Origin: JAGOJE01 sp964553715
GTDB lineage: Bacteria > Pseudomonadota > Alphaproteobacteria > Rickettsiales > Rickettsiaceae
Direction: 5' to 3'
Assembly: GCA_964553715.1 (NCBI GenBank)
Contig: CAZKKY010000010.1
Coordinates: 1 to 40,846, forward strand
Length of the DNA: 40,846 bases
This document shows, piece after piece, positions 7,726-15,832 of this stretch. The translations under genes were made by a program, and so were the position numbers. How positions within the stretch are numbered: the first letter of the stretch is position 1; each line of letters starts with the position of its first letter. The notes under the pieces are model-generated. The model was not told the origin of the DNA and ran no database searches. It saw nothing but the letters and a program-made list of their open reading frames with translations.

Positions 7726-8481
7726 TTACTTCATGTAAATACGTTTGCACTTATATGTAGTAGGATATCTTAGGTTTTGTTGCCTATATTGATGGAATGT
7801 GCTTCTTATAGTGATATAGGGGTCAGACGAGGTTTTAGTTACATAGTCTGTAAAATCTAGTATTTCAGACCTACGTTGTACTAAAGTTGTAGCTGTCATC
7901 CCTAACACAAAATCTCTATGCGTGCTTTGTACTAAAGGGTTTAGTTTGCCGTTGAACAATATAGAGTCAAAAATATCTCTCATATTTGTTGATCCATAAA
8001 ATGGCAATATAACATAAGGACCTGGGCCGACCCCATATCTTGCTAGAGTTCCACCAAAGGTTTGTGGTTTGGTTTTCTCTATACCAAAACTAGTAGTAAT
8101 ATCAAAAAGCCCTCCTATACCGAATGTGGAATTAATCACAAATTGCCAAAAGCTTACTATAGTATTATCTGCGTCAAATTGTAATATATTGTTAACAGTT
8201 GTTAAAGGCACATAGAAATTATCAACCATATTGCTTATTTTATCCCTATTATAATCACTAACTAATGATTTATACCCTCTAGCAACAGGCCTTAGTAAAA
8301 AATGGTCTAGCACTGAGTTAAAGATAAAAATTTTACGATTCAGTTTTATAAATGGATCATCAAGATCAGAACATTCATCTTCTAAAGAGTAATTATAACC
8401 TGCATTAGAAGATGCAAAAACATTAGTACAAGAAAAAGAAAACACAAAAATTGTGATGATAAGAGCTATTATTTTGTTCAT
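7726..8481 (-). CDS. mlaA: MlaA (VacJ) family outer-membrane lipid-asymmetry protein
   Basis: MlaA removes mislocalised phospholipids from the outer leaflet of the outer membrane and passes them to the periplasmic Mla carrier. The 251-residue protein has an N-terminal signal segment (residues 1-24). Then come the family core DDPFIKLNRKIFIFN, the DxxxRPVARGY segment and the late motif FGGTLARYGVGPGPYVILPF. Cys18 follows FSFS, which is a poor lipobox, and a signal peptidase I site after VFA is equally possible, so lipidation is uncertain. It starts seven bases after the upstream methyltransferase gene stops and is probably co-transcribed with it. No mlaBCDEF genes are in the window. Confidence 0.88.
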   Translation of the reverse strand: MNKIIALIITIFVFSFSCTNVFASSNAGYNYSLEDECSDLDDPFIKLNRKIFIFNSVLDHFLLRPVARGYKSLVSDYNRDKISNMVDNFYVPLTTVNNILQFDADNTIVSFWQFVINSTFGIGGLFDITTSFGIEKTKPQTFGGTLARYGVGPGPYVILPFYGSTNMRDIFDSILFNGKLNPLVQSTHRDFVLGMTATTLVQRRSEILDFTDYVTKTSSDPYITIRSTFHQYRQQNLRYPTTYKCKRIYMK

Positions 8482-8488
8482 AAAATAT

Positions 8489-9502
8489 CTACTTTACTAT
8501 GAATATACTATAGGAACTATTCCTATTTTGTCTCCAGCTGTTTATACTCAAAATCTCAAATTTAGCAAGTCTTAACTGTTTTTTTATATCCTCATCACGA
8601 TAAACAAAATTATTATTCTTAAGATTTAAGTAATCGCTATCATCTGTTTGAAGCATAAAAGCGAAATATCCATTCTTTGCTAAAATATCTTTTATTGTCT
8701 TAAAAAAATCTGTTAGGTCTCTTCTAAAATCCAGAGAACAAAAGCTAGTAATGATATCGTATTTTTCTTGATGCTTTTTAGATAAAAAATCATTTACAGA
8801 TAGATCTACCAAATTATCATATAGTTGCCTTTTTCCCTGTTTTGCATATTTTGTAAGCTCTTTGATATTATCAACCCCTATTATGTTATAGTTCTTCTCT
8901 AACTTATTATCTATTTCTACTGCTATTAGACCAGCAGCGCATCCGATATCGAGTATTCTGCACTGAGCAGGTAACTCATCTATGTGTTCAAATAAGGATG
9001 TTACAAATAATTTTGGGAGGTAGACAGAGTCGTTCTGCCATTTTTTAAGATAAAGTTCTGCTGAAATTCTACGATATTCATCTAAAATTTTATCTCCTAT
9101 CTTTTCAACGTTAGGATCCATTAAAAAATTTTTTAGATCAAAAATATCATCTTTTTGATCAATTTTATTTAGATATTGCAGTGCATTTTTTTTATCACCT
9201 CTTAAGAAGTAACACCATGCTATATTAGAAAAAACTTCAGGATCATTTGAAGAAATTAGTAGATCTATTATTTTTAGCCTTATTATAGCATCGCCTATAT
9301 TTCCTTTCTCCATATGATATATTGCAAGTTTAAGATTTGTAGACCGTAGATCTTTTAGATTCTTTTGCAACCTTTGGAAGCTTGACTTTAACTCTTGTTT
9401 TTGGTCATAAAAAAAGTCTTTGATATCTAAAACACATTTCTTAGCTTTAGCCCAGAGATTGCCAATATTGTCAAGAAAGCTAAATATTTTCATCTTTATC
9501 AT
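8489..9502 (-). CDS. TPR-containing class I SAM-dependent methyltransferase
   Basis: This 337-residue protein joins an N-terminal helical repeat region to a methyltransferase domain. Residues 55-115 show TPR-like pairs (AIYHMEKGNIGDAIIRL, SNIAWCYFLRGDKKNALQYL). Residues 182-335 form a Rossmann methyltransferase with motif I ILDIGCAAG (183-191), an acidic residue after beta-2 (IIGVDN) and the strand YDIITSFCSLDF. This TPR/methyltransferase layout is seen in bacterial proteins annotated as SAM-dependent methyltransferases; the substrate is unknown. An in-frame ATG three codons later (9493) is an alternative start. It is the first gene of a unit with mlaA and diverges from aatA. Confidence 0.72.
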   Translation of the reverse strand: MIKMKIFSFLDNIGNLWAKAKKCVLDIKDFFYDQKQELKSSFQRLQKNLKDLRSTNLKLAIYHMEKGNIGDAIIRLKIIDLLISSNDPEVFSNIAWCYFLRGDKKNALQYLNKIDQKDDIFDLKNFLMDPNVEKIGDKILDEYRRISAELYLKKWQNDSVYLPKLFVTSLFEHIDELPAQCRILDIGCAAGLIAVEIDNKLEKNYNIIGVDNIKELTKYAKQGKRQLYDNLVDLSVNDFLSKKHQEKYDIITSFCSLDFRRDLTDFFKTIKDILAKNGYFAFMLQTDDSDYLNLKNNNFVYRDEDIKKQLRLAKFEILSINSWRQNRNSSYSIFIVK

Positions 9503-9520
9503 AGCAAATTAAATTCCGAT

Positions 9521-9549
9521 TTGATTTTGTAAGCATGTTTCCATATAAT
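9521..9549 (+). promoter_or_regulatory. promoter of the aatA-lipid A operon
   Basis: TTGATT (9521-9526) and a perfect TATAAT (9544-9549) are 17 bases apart. The promoter lies about 63 bases before the aatA ATG, in the gap between divergent genes. Confidence 0.65.
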
Positions 9550-9612
9550 GTTTGTAAGATCAACATATAATATCGTTTTTCTCTCCTTTAATATATACTT
9601 TAAGGATATAAT

Positions 9613-10818
9613 ATGACTCTAATATCTCATCGTCTTAGCCTTGTAAAACCTTCTCCTACTTTGGCGGTAAATCAGAGAGCACAGGAACTTCAGCGTCAAG
9701 GTATAGATATTATCTCTATGGGTGCTGGAGAGCCTGATTTTGACACTCCAAATAATATAAAATCAGCCGCGATAAAAGCAATAGAAAAAGGTGAGACTAA
9801 ATATACTAATGTCACTGGTACTCAAGGTCTTAAAAATGCTATTATCAACAAACTAAAAAGAGAAAATAATTTAGAATATCAAGAAAATGAGATTATAGTA
9901 TCAAATGGTGGGAAGCAGGTTATTTATAATCTTTTTATGTCCTCTTTAAACGAAGGAGACGAAGTAATAATTCCAGCACCATTTTGGGTATCTTATCCAG
10001 ATATAGTAATTTTAGCAGGTGGGAAACCGGTTTTTGCTGTTTCTTCAATGCAAGATAGTTTTAAAATCACTCCTCAAATGTTACGTTCTGTAATTACTAA
10101 AAGATCAAAATGGTTGATATTAAATTCTCCAAATAACCCTAGCGGTGCTGCATATACTAAAGATGAATTAGAAGATATTGCAAATATAGTGAGAGAATTT
10201 CCTAATCTTTACGTTATGACAGATGATATTTATGAACATATTACTTTTGATAATTTTGAGTTTTATTCTTTTGCTACCATTGCAAAAGATATCATAGATC
10301 GTATTTTTATAGTAAATGGTGTATCTAAAACTTATTCAATGACAGGATGGCGTATAGGTTATGGCGCTGGAAATAAGGATCTTATAAAAGCTATGAGCGT
10401 AATTCAGTCTCAAAGCACATCAAACCCATGTTCTATAAGCCAAGCAGCTGCAATAGAAGCTTTAAATGGTACTCAGGATTTTATTGAAAAGAATCGCAAA
10501 GGCTTTGAAGAAAAACGAGATCTTGCTCTTTCTATATTAAATTCTAGCAAAGGCATAGAATGCTATAAGCCAGAAGGGGCTTTTTATTTATTACCATCAT
10601 GTAGTAGTTTGATAGGAAAAAAAACTCCTGCGGGAGATATAATAAAAAATGATACAGATTTTGCTCATTATTTATTAGATGATGCTAAGGTAGCTGTAGT
10701 ACCCGGTAGCGCTTTCGGTATTGAAGGCTATTTTAGAATTTCCTATGCTATGGGTATTAAGGAATTAGAAGAGGGATGCGTCAGAATAAAAAAATCATGT
10801 GACAAAATTCATGACTAG
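9613..10818 (+). CDS. aatA: aspartate/prephenate-type aminotransferase, PLP class I
   Basis: This cytoplasmic PLP enzyme transfers the amino group between aspartate and 2-oxoglutarate; subgroup I-beta members may also use prephenate. The 401-residue protein shows the fold type I landmarks: substrate-recognition GAGEPDFDTP (38-47), NSPNNPSG with Asn175, TDDIYEH with the PLP-nitrogen Asp near 205, the Schiff-base Lys239 in GVSKTYSMTGWR, and the carboxylate-binding Arg in FRISYAMG near the C-terminus. AAGGA precedes the ATG. It begins a plus-strand run in which the next gene overlaps its end, so it is transcribed with the lipid A genes though not functionally tied to them. The assignment to AatA rests on similarity to the Rickettsia enzyme. 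Confidence 0.92.
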   Translation: MTLISHRLSLVKPSPTLAVNQRAQELQRQGIDIISMGAGEPDFDTPNNIKSAAIKAIEKGETKYTNVTGTQGLKNAIINKLKRENNLEYQENEIIVSNGGKQVIYNLFMSSLNEGDEVIIPAPFWVSYPDIVILAGGKPVFAVSSMQDSFKITPQMLRSVITKRSKWLILNSPNNPSGAAYTKDELEDIANIVREFPNLYVMTDDIYEHITFDNFEFYSFATIAKDIIDRIFIVNGVSKTYSMTGWRIGYGAGNKDLIKAMSVIQSQSTSNPCSISQAAAIEALNGTQDFIEKNRKGFEEKRDLALSILNSSKGIECYKPEGAFYLLPSCSSLIGKKTPAGDIIKNDTDFAHYLLDDAKVAVVPGSAFGIEGYFRISYAMGIKELEEGCVRIKKSCDKIHD

Positions 10819-11443
10819 AGATTTTAAAAATAATGTTATAGCATCATTACTTTCGTCATATCTTAAGTTTGTATATTTTACTACAAAGTGGCAATATATT
10901 TTGCCATCTAATTATTCGTTAGATGATCTTAATAATGCTAAAAAGACTATTTTTGCTTTCTGGCATAATAGACTTGCCATAGCTCCATATGTTTTTAGAA
11001 ATCACAAAAACATGTCTGCATTAGTATCTCCCCATAAAGATGGAAAGATTATTTCAAATATTCTATATGTGTTAGGACATAAAGTAATTGAAGGGTCTAC
11101 AAATAGAAATCCATTTGGTGCTATTAGATCTATTATGGCAGATCTGCATGATGGAAGAAATATTGCAATAACTCCAGATGGGCCAAGGGGGCCTAAATAT
11201 AAAATCAATAGCAATATAATAGGTATAGCTAGAAGATCGGGGGCTTCTGTAGTTCCCATATCACTTGATGTAACACACTATTTTAGCTTCTCTAGCTGGG
11301 ATTCGTTCATTTTTCCTTTGCCATTTGGTAAAGGTATAATATCAATAGGAGATAAGCTAGAACTCTATGAGAATGAAGAGCTATCAATTATTAATCTAGA
11401 AAAAGAACTTATGATGTTATCAAAAGAAAAAACATTAATGTAA
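10811..11443 (+). CDS. DUF374 lysophospholipid acyltransferase-like protein
   Basis: This 210-residue protein belongs to the DUF374 family, related to LPLAT/glycerolipid acyltransferases and repeatedly found beside lipid A genes. Visible family segments are FAFWHNRLAIAPY, SPHKDGKIISNIL (a His-Asp pair comparable to the acyltransferase HX4D box), GSTNRNPFGAIRSI, ITPDGPRGPKYK and ARRSGASVVPISLD. One N-terminal membrane-associated helix is likely. I prefer the ATG at 10811, which overlaps aatA by eight bases. A GTG at 10799 would add four residues. It is followed 11 bases later by waaA, so it probably works in lipid A or membrane lipid acylation. The exact donor and acceptor are unknown. Confidence 0.8.
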   Translation: MTRDFKNNVIASLLSSYLKFVYFTTKWQYILPSNYSLDDLNNAKKTIFAFWHNRLAIAPYVFRNHKNMSALVSPHKDGKIISNILYVLGHKVIEGSTNRNPFGAIRSIMADLHDGRNIAITPDGPRGPKYKINSNIIGIARRSGASVVPISLDVTHYFSFSSWDSFIFPLPFGKGIISIGDKLELYENEELSIINLEKELMMLSKEKTLM

Positions 11444-11454
11444 AATGAGGAATT

Positions 11455-12729
11455 ATGATAGGCCCTAAATTAGCATTAAATCTATATAGATTACTAACTG
11501 TTATTCTGTTACCCATAATAATTATCTGGATGATAATTCGTATAATTAAAGGTAAGGAGTCTTTTCCCAGAATAAAAGAAAGGTTCGGCTATGCTAGCAT
11601 AAAGAGGCTATCTGGAAAATATATTTGGCTTCATGGTACTAGTATTGGTGAAAGTTTGATAGCACTCAATCTTAGTAATCATTTGAAAAATTTATATCCT
11701 GAATATAAGTTTTTAATTACTACTAGTACTGTTACATCTGCAAAGATAATATCTTCAAAAATATCAGATGGAATAATACATCAATTCATTCCTATAGATG
11801 AGTATTTTGCTGTTACAAGATTTTTTAGGTTTTGGAAACCGAGTTTTGGTATATTTATTGAATCCGAAATATGGCCTAATCTTATTTCTATATCTTCTAG
11901 TTATTGCCCTATTATTCTAGCAAATGCTATTATGTCGGATAAATCTTTTAAGAAGTGGATGAAAGTTAAAAATATCTCTTCTTATCTTCTAGATATGTTC
12001 AGCATAATAATATGCCAGAGTAAGAATGACTATCAGAAATATAGCCAGCTTTGTAGTACAAATATAGAATATACTGCGAATCTTAAATTTTCTGCTCCCA
12101 AACCATATGTAGACACTAAGAAACTTATGAATCTTAAAAAAATGATAGGAGACAGGCCTGTTTTACTAGCAGCAAGTACTCATGATGGAGAGGAAGAGAT
12201 AATATGTAATGCAGCTAAAGAACTTGCGATAGATTTTCCTAATCTTCTTACCATTATTGCTCCAAGGCATCCTATAAGAGCAGATGATATATCAACAATG
12301 ATATCATCTTATAATCTCACATTTGCAACAAGGTCAAAAAAACAAGATATCACCCCAGAAATTGCCATATATTTGGCCGATAGTTTAGGTGAGCTTGGTC
12401 TATTTTTTTCTATTGCCAGTATATCTTTTGTAGGTGGATCTTTTATGTTTGGAGGTCATAATATATTAGAACCGGCATATTTTGATACAAAAATTATAGT
12501 AGGGCCAGATATGAAAAATTCACTGGAGATTACAAATGAATTTCTATCTGCTAATGCAATGATGCAGGCAAAAAATCCAGAGGATCTTACTGATAAAATA
12601 AGAACATGTTTACAAGAAGAAAAATCAAAAACAATGATTGAAAATGCAAAAAAAATACTACTAGGCAAAGAAGCTGTAATAGATTACTATATCAAAAAAA
12701 TAATCAATTATTTACCTGAAGTAAAATAG
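11455..12729 (+). CDS. waaA: 3-deoxy-D-manno-octulosonic acid (Kdo) transferase
   Basis: WaaA (KdtA) adds Kdo from CMP-Kdo to lipid IVA on the cytoplasmic face of the inner membrane. The 424-residue GT30 enzyme has an N-terminal membrane anchor (about 8-28). The GT-B core follows, with IWLHGTSIGES (catalytic Glu in SIGES), ITTSTVTSAKI, FIESEIWPNLI, AASTHDGEEEII, IAPRHPIRAD and the nucleotide-binding FVGGSFMFGGHNILEPAYF. GAGG lies seven bases before the ATG. It is two bases upstream of lpxK, giving tight coupling. The presence of Kdo transferase means the organism makes a Kdo-lipid A core. Whether it adds one or two Kdo units cannot be seen. Confidence 0.95.
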   Translation: MIGPKLALNLYRLLTVILLPIIIIWMIIRIIKGKESFPRIKERFGYASIKRLSGKYIWLHGTSIGESLIALNLSNHLKNLYPEYKFLITTSTVTSAKIISSKISDGIIHQFIPIDEYFAVTRFFRFWKPSFGIFIESEIWPNLISISSSYCPIILANAIMSDKSFKKWMKVKNISSYLLDMFSIIICQSKNDYQKYSQLCSTNIEYTANLKFSAPKPYVDTKKLMNLKKMIGDRPVLLAASTHDGEEEIICNAAKELAIDFPNLLTIIAPRHPIRADDISTMISSYNLTFATRSKKQDITPEIAIYLADSLGELGLFFSIASISFVGGSFMFGGHNILEPAYFDTKIIVGPDMKNSLEITNEFLSANAMMQAKNPEDLTDKIRTCLQEEKSKTMIENAKKILLGKEAVIDYYIKKIINYLPEVK

Positions 12730-12731
12730 CT

Positions 12732-13718
12732 ATGGGTCTGTTATATTATCCCAAATTCTGGCAAGAAAAATTTTCTTATCTATCGATTATTCTGATTCCT
12801 TTCTCTTTGATATATACCATTTTAGCCTACTTACGCTACTATTGTAGCAAAGAATATAGATTGCCGGCTAAGGTAATTTCTATAGGTAATGTTACAGCAG
12901 GAGGCACAGGAAAGACACAACTGGCTATTTTCTTAGCAAAAGAGCTAAAAAGTAAAGGGGTCTCTTTTGTTATAATATCTAAAGGATATGGTGGGAATTA
13001 TAAAAAACACCAAATAGTAACAGAAAATTCAGATGTAGTTTCTGTGGGCGATGAAGCTTTAGAAATGTGTAAATATGGTAATGTAATAGTCACGCGAAAA
13101 GTTGTTGATTCTATCCCTTTACTGCTTCAGATTAAGCCAGATGTAGTAATAGTAGACGATGGAATCCAAAATCCTTCTTTCTACAAAGACTATAGGGTAA
13201 TAACGCTAGACTCTAGGCGCTTGTTTGGTAATTTTTTACCTATACCTTCTGGTCCTATTAGAATGCCTTATATAATGCATAAACTAGATAGCATAGTAAT
13301 GGTTGGTATTGCTCATAATCATCACATTAAGCAAAATATTATGTTAAAGAATGATATTACATATAATGCTAGGATAGAATCAGACTTACAAATAAAAGCA
13401 GAATCCAAAAGAGGATATTATGCTTTTTCAGCTATTGGAGACCCTGAAAGATTTTTTGATTTGCTACGTATAGAAGGTTTTAATTTAAAGATTACCAAAG
13501 TTTTTCCGGATCATCATTTTTATAGTAATCAAGATATATTAGAAATGAAAGAACAAGCTAGTGCTCTGGGATTAACTATGATTACCACTACAAAAGATTA
13601 TGTTAAATTATCTGCTTATGGAGCTGATGATATAATACCTTACAAAGTAAAATTATCTTTGGAGGATAAAGAAAAATTTATGCACTCTATTTATGAAAAA
13701 CTTTCTATCGCATATTAA
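12732..13718 (+). CDS. lpxK: tetraacyldisaccharide 4'-kinase
   Basis: LpxK phosphorylates the 4' position of the lipid A disaccharide to give lipid IVA, using ATP at the inner membrane. The 328-residue protein has an N-terminal membrane helix (about 16-36) and a P-loop in GNVTAGGTGKTQ (52-63). The conserved VVIVDDGIQNPS follows, a slight variant of the usual DDGxQH motif with Asn in place of His. Other family segments are LDSRRLFGNFLPIPSGPIR and FPDHHFYS (HxFxD-type). The length is normal. The last 26 bases overlap the start of lpxL in another frame. The Asn in place of His is worth a check but need not abolish activity. Confidence 0.93.
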   Translation: MGLLYYPKFWQEKFSYLSIILIPFSLIYTILAYLRYYCSKEYRLPAKVISIGNVTAGGTGKTQLAIFLAKELKSKGVSFVIISKGYGGNYKKHQIVTENSDVVSVGDEALEMCKYGNVIVTRKVVDSIPLLLQIKPDVVIVDDGIQNPSFYKDYRVITLDSRRLFGNFLPIPSGPIRMPYIMHKLDSIVMVGIAHNHHIKQNIMLKNDITYNARIESDLQIKAESKRGYYAFSAIGDPERFFDLLRIEGFNLKITKVFPDHHFYSNQDILEMKEQASALGLTMITTTKDYVKLSAYGADDIIPYKVKLSLEDKEKFMHSIYEKLSIAY

Positions 13719-14577
13719 GCATTATATTGAATATTTTGCATTCAGATTATTATGCTTTTTTCTTAATTTTTGTTCTATCGAACAATCTTCTAACTATTCT
13801 TCAAAAATAGCAAGAATAATAGGCCCTTATCTTTCTATAACAAAGGTTGCAAGAAAAAATTTGAATCTTGCTTATGGTAATATTAGTAGAGATATGGAGG
13901 ATAAAATTATAGATGATTTGTGGGATAATTTTGGTAGATTTATAGGAGAGTTCCCTCACATACACTCTATGAATGATAGCAAAGTACTGGGGCATATAAA
14001 AATCACTGGACAAGAAAATATAGAACATCTACGCAGTATGAATAGGCCTTTTTTATTATGTACTGGCCATTTTGCTAATTGGGATTTTGCTCTTAGGATT
14101 GTAAAATATTTATATCCTAGATTTTCTATAGTTTATAGAAAAGCAAACAATCCTTTAATAAATAAAATAATAAATAACTGGCGTGAAAGTGATGATATAA
14201 GACTCATAGAAAAGGGCAGGAATGGCTCGCGTAGCTTAATTAAGGCAATAAAAAATAGAGATTCTATAGTTATGCTAGTAGATCAAAAAATGAATGATGG
14301 TATCAAAGTACCATTTTTTGGTCATCCTGCTATGACAGCCCCTGCTATTGCAAAAATAGCATTGCAATATGATTATGAAATAGTTCCTGTAGAATTAGTC
14401 CGTATTAATGGCTGTAATATAGAAGTAATAATTCATAAAAAACTTGATATAGATAGATCCAAAACTCCAGAAGAAGAAATATTATCTATCATGATAAAAA
14501 TAAATCAACTTTTAGAAAAATGGGTGAGAAAAAACCCTGGTGGGTGGTTTTGGTTTCATAAAAGATGGGGAAAGTAA
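13693..14577 (+). CDS. lpxL: lipid A lauroyl-type acyltransferase (LpxL/HtrB family)
   Basis: This inner-membrane enzyme transfers a secondary acyl chain onto Kdo-lipid IVA. The 294-residue protein has a hydrophobic N-terminus (about 12-28) and the catalytic HX4D box HFANWD (His126, Asp131). The family segments MLVDQKMNDGIKVPFFGHPAMT and the C-terminal NPGGWFWFHKRW follow. It overlaps lpxK by 26 bases and completes the lipid A block. The chain length preference (C12, C14 or other) cannot be read. The HtrB/LpxL branch is preferred over LpxM from the position in the block, and only one such acyltransferase is present here. Confidence 0.9.
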   Translation: MKNFLSHIKHYIEYFAFRLLCFFLNFCSIEQSSNYSSKIARIIGPYLSITKVARKNLNLAYGNISRDMEDKIIDDLWDNFGRFIGEFPHIHSMNDSKVLGHIKITGQENIEHLRSMNRPFLLCTGHFANWDFALRIVKYLYPRFSIVYRKANNPLINKIINNWRESDDIRLIEKGRNGSRSLIKAIKNRDSIVMLVDQKMNDGIKVPFFGHPAMTAPAIAKIALQYDYEIVPVELVRINGCNIEVIIHKKLDIDRSKTPEEEILSIMIKINQLLEKWVRKNPGGWFWFHKRWGK

Positions 14578-14635
14578 TAGTCCTTGGGGTATAATTAGAC
14601 AAGAGCAATGTAATTTCTGTTAGAGAAAATAGTTA

Positions 14636-14664
14636 TTGACTCAACTACTTGAAAATTTTACTAT
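14636..14664 (+). promoter_or_regulatory. promoter of the Bax-inhibitor-1 gene
   Basis: TTGACT (14636-14641) and TACTAT (14659-14664) are 17 bases apart and 46 bases before the ATG. A GGAGG-like ribosome site (GTGGAGG at 14697-14703) follows. Confidence 0.6.
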
Positions 14665-14709
14665 TACCTATTATATATGGTGTATGTGTAAGTATCGTGG
14701 AGGTTTATA

Positions 14710-15456
14710 ATGAACGATTATACAAAAATATTATCTGGCTCTCAATATCAGACAAAAGGGTTTGATGCTGGGCTACGTGAATATATGGTAAAAATATATA
14801 TGTATATGTCTGTTGCATTGCTTATTACAGCTTTTGCAGGATTCGCTACTGTATCTTTTGAGCCACTTACTCAGCTTATGTTTAATTTTGCTCCTAATGG
14901 AGGAATAGTTGGAAATAGTGGGTTCGGATTCATAGTTATGTTGTCTCCAGTTATTTTGGCATTCTATTTCTTTGCTAATGTAAGTAAAATAGACGTAGAA
15001 AAATCTAAGGTTTTGTTGTGGGTTTACTCTGCACTGACTGGCATGTCACTTTCTATTTTAAGCTTCTTATATACTGAAGAGTCTATTTTTAAGACTTTCC
15101 TTATTTGTTCTTCTACCTTTGCAGGTATGGGAATATATGGTTATAGTACAAAAAAAGATCTTACTGCTATGGGTTCATTCTTAGTTATGGGTCTTATGGG
15201 TCTTATAATCACCTCTTTGGTAAATTTGTTTATTCAGAGTGAAGCTATCTTCTTTGGAACATCTTTGCTTGGTGTAGGTATTTTTATGGGATTAATAGCA
15301 TATGATACCCAAAAACTCAAATCTATCTATTTTGCTACAGGTGGTGGAGAAATGGGTCAAAGAATGGCTGTATACGGTGCATTTACTCTATATCTAGATT
15401 TCATAAATCTCTTCTTATATTTAATTAGATTTCTTGGTGTTAGGAAAAACGATTAA
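14710..15456 (+). CDS. Bax inhibitor-1/YccA family membrane protein
   Basis: This 248-residue inner-membrane protein belongs to the BI-1 (TMBIM/YccA/YbhL) family, which contains pH-sensitive calcium-leak channels and FtsH-interacting proteins. About seven membrane segments follow a cytoplasmic N-terminus. Family landmarks include GLREYMVKIYMYMSVALLITAFAG, an Asp-containing segment GLIAYDTQKLKSIY, and the C-terminal YGAFTLYLDFINLFLYLIRFLG with its characteristic Leu-Asp-Phe-Ile-Asn. It has its own promoter and terminator, so it is a single-gene unit. Its specific role in the bacterium is not known. Confidence 0.93.
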   Translation: MNDYTKILSGSQYQTKGFDAGLREYMVKIYMYMSVALLITAFAGFATVSFEPLTQLMFNFAPNGGIVGNSGFGFIVMLSPVILAFYFFANVSKIDVEKSKVLLWVYSALTGMSLSILSFLYTEESIFKTFLICSSTFAGMGIYGYSTKKDLTAMGSFLVMGLMGLIITSLVNLFIQSEAIFFGTSLLGVGIFMGLIAYDTQKLKSIYFATGGGEMGQRMAVYGAFTLYLDFINLFLYLIRFLGVRKND

Positions 15457-15501
15457 TGTTTAGCCCCAAGATAAGTCCATTATAAAAAGATTTTATCTTA
15501 C

Positions 15502-15538
15502 AAGCCTTGTTACTATTTTAAGTAGCAAGGCTTTTTTT
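15502..15538 (+). terminator. rho-independent terminator of the Bax-inhibitor-1 gene
   Basis: AAGCCTTGTTACT (15502-15514) pairs over 13 positions with AGTAGCAAGGCTT (15521-15533), with one G-T pair and a six-base loop. A run of T residues follows. The 15539-15832 gap after it shows only two loosely related TCATTGC..TATAAC segments (about 15702 and 15740) and no gene that I can support. Confidence 0.9.
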
Positions 15539-15832
15539 ATAAAAGCTAAGGAGTTAATTATATTCTTCATGTCAATCTTTAAGAACAGGGATTGCTTAAC
15601 AGACATTTCTGGATATTAGATTAAACTATGCAATTTTAATTTTTACAATCTAGATAAACCTAATCATAGATAACAATCTCTTTGAAATCAGGGAAATGTG
15701 GTCATTGCTATAACTATAGGAGATCATCCTCTTATAAGTCATTGCAGTTATAACGAAGTCTTAGCGTGTTTAATACGACAATATCATTATATACTTAAGT
15801 TTTGTAGCGTAATGGGAAGTCAAATGCCCGTG

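Noticed and set aside
11002..11259. Long antisense frames inside real genes (for example 11002-11259, 31144-31677, 35808-36203)
   Set aside because: They lie fully inside well-recognised genes on the other strand and show no family features or ribosome sites.
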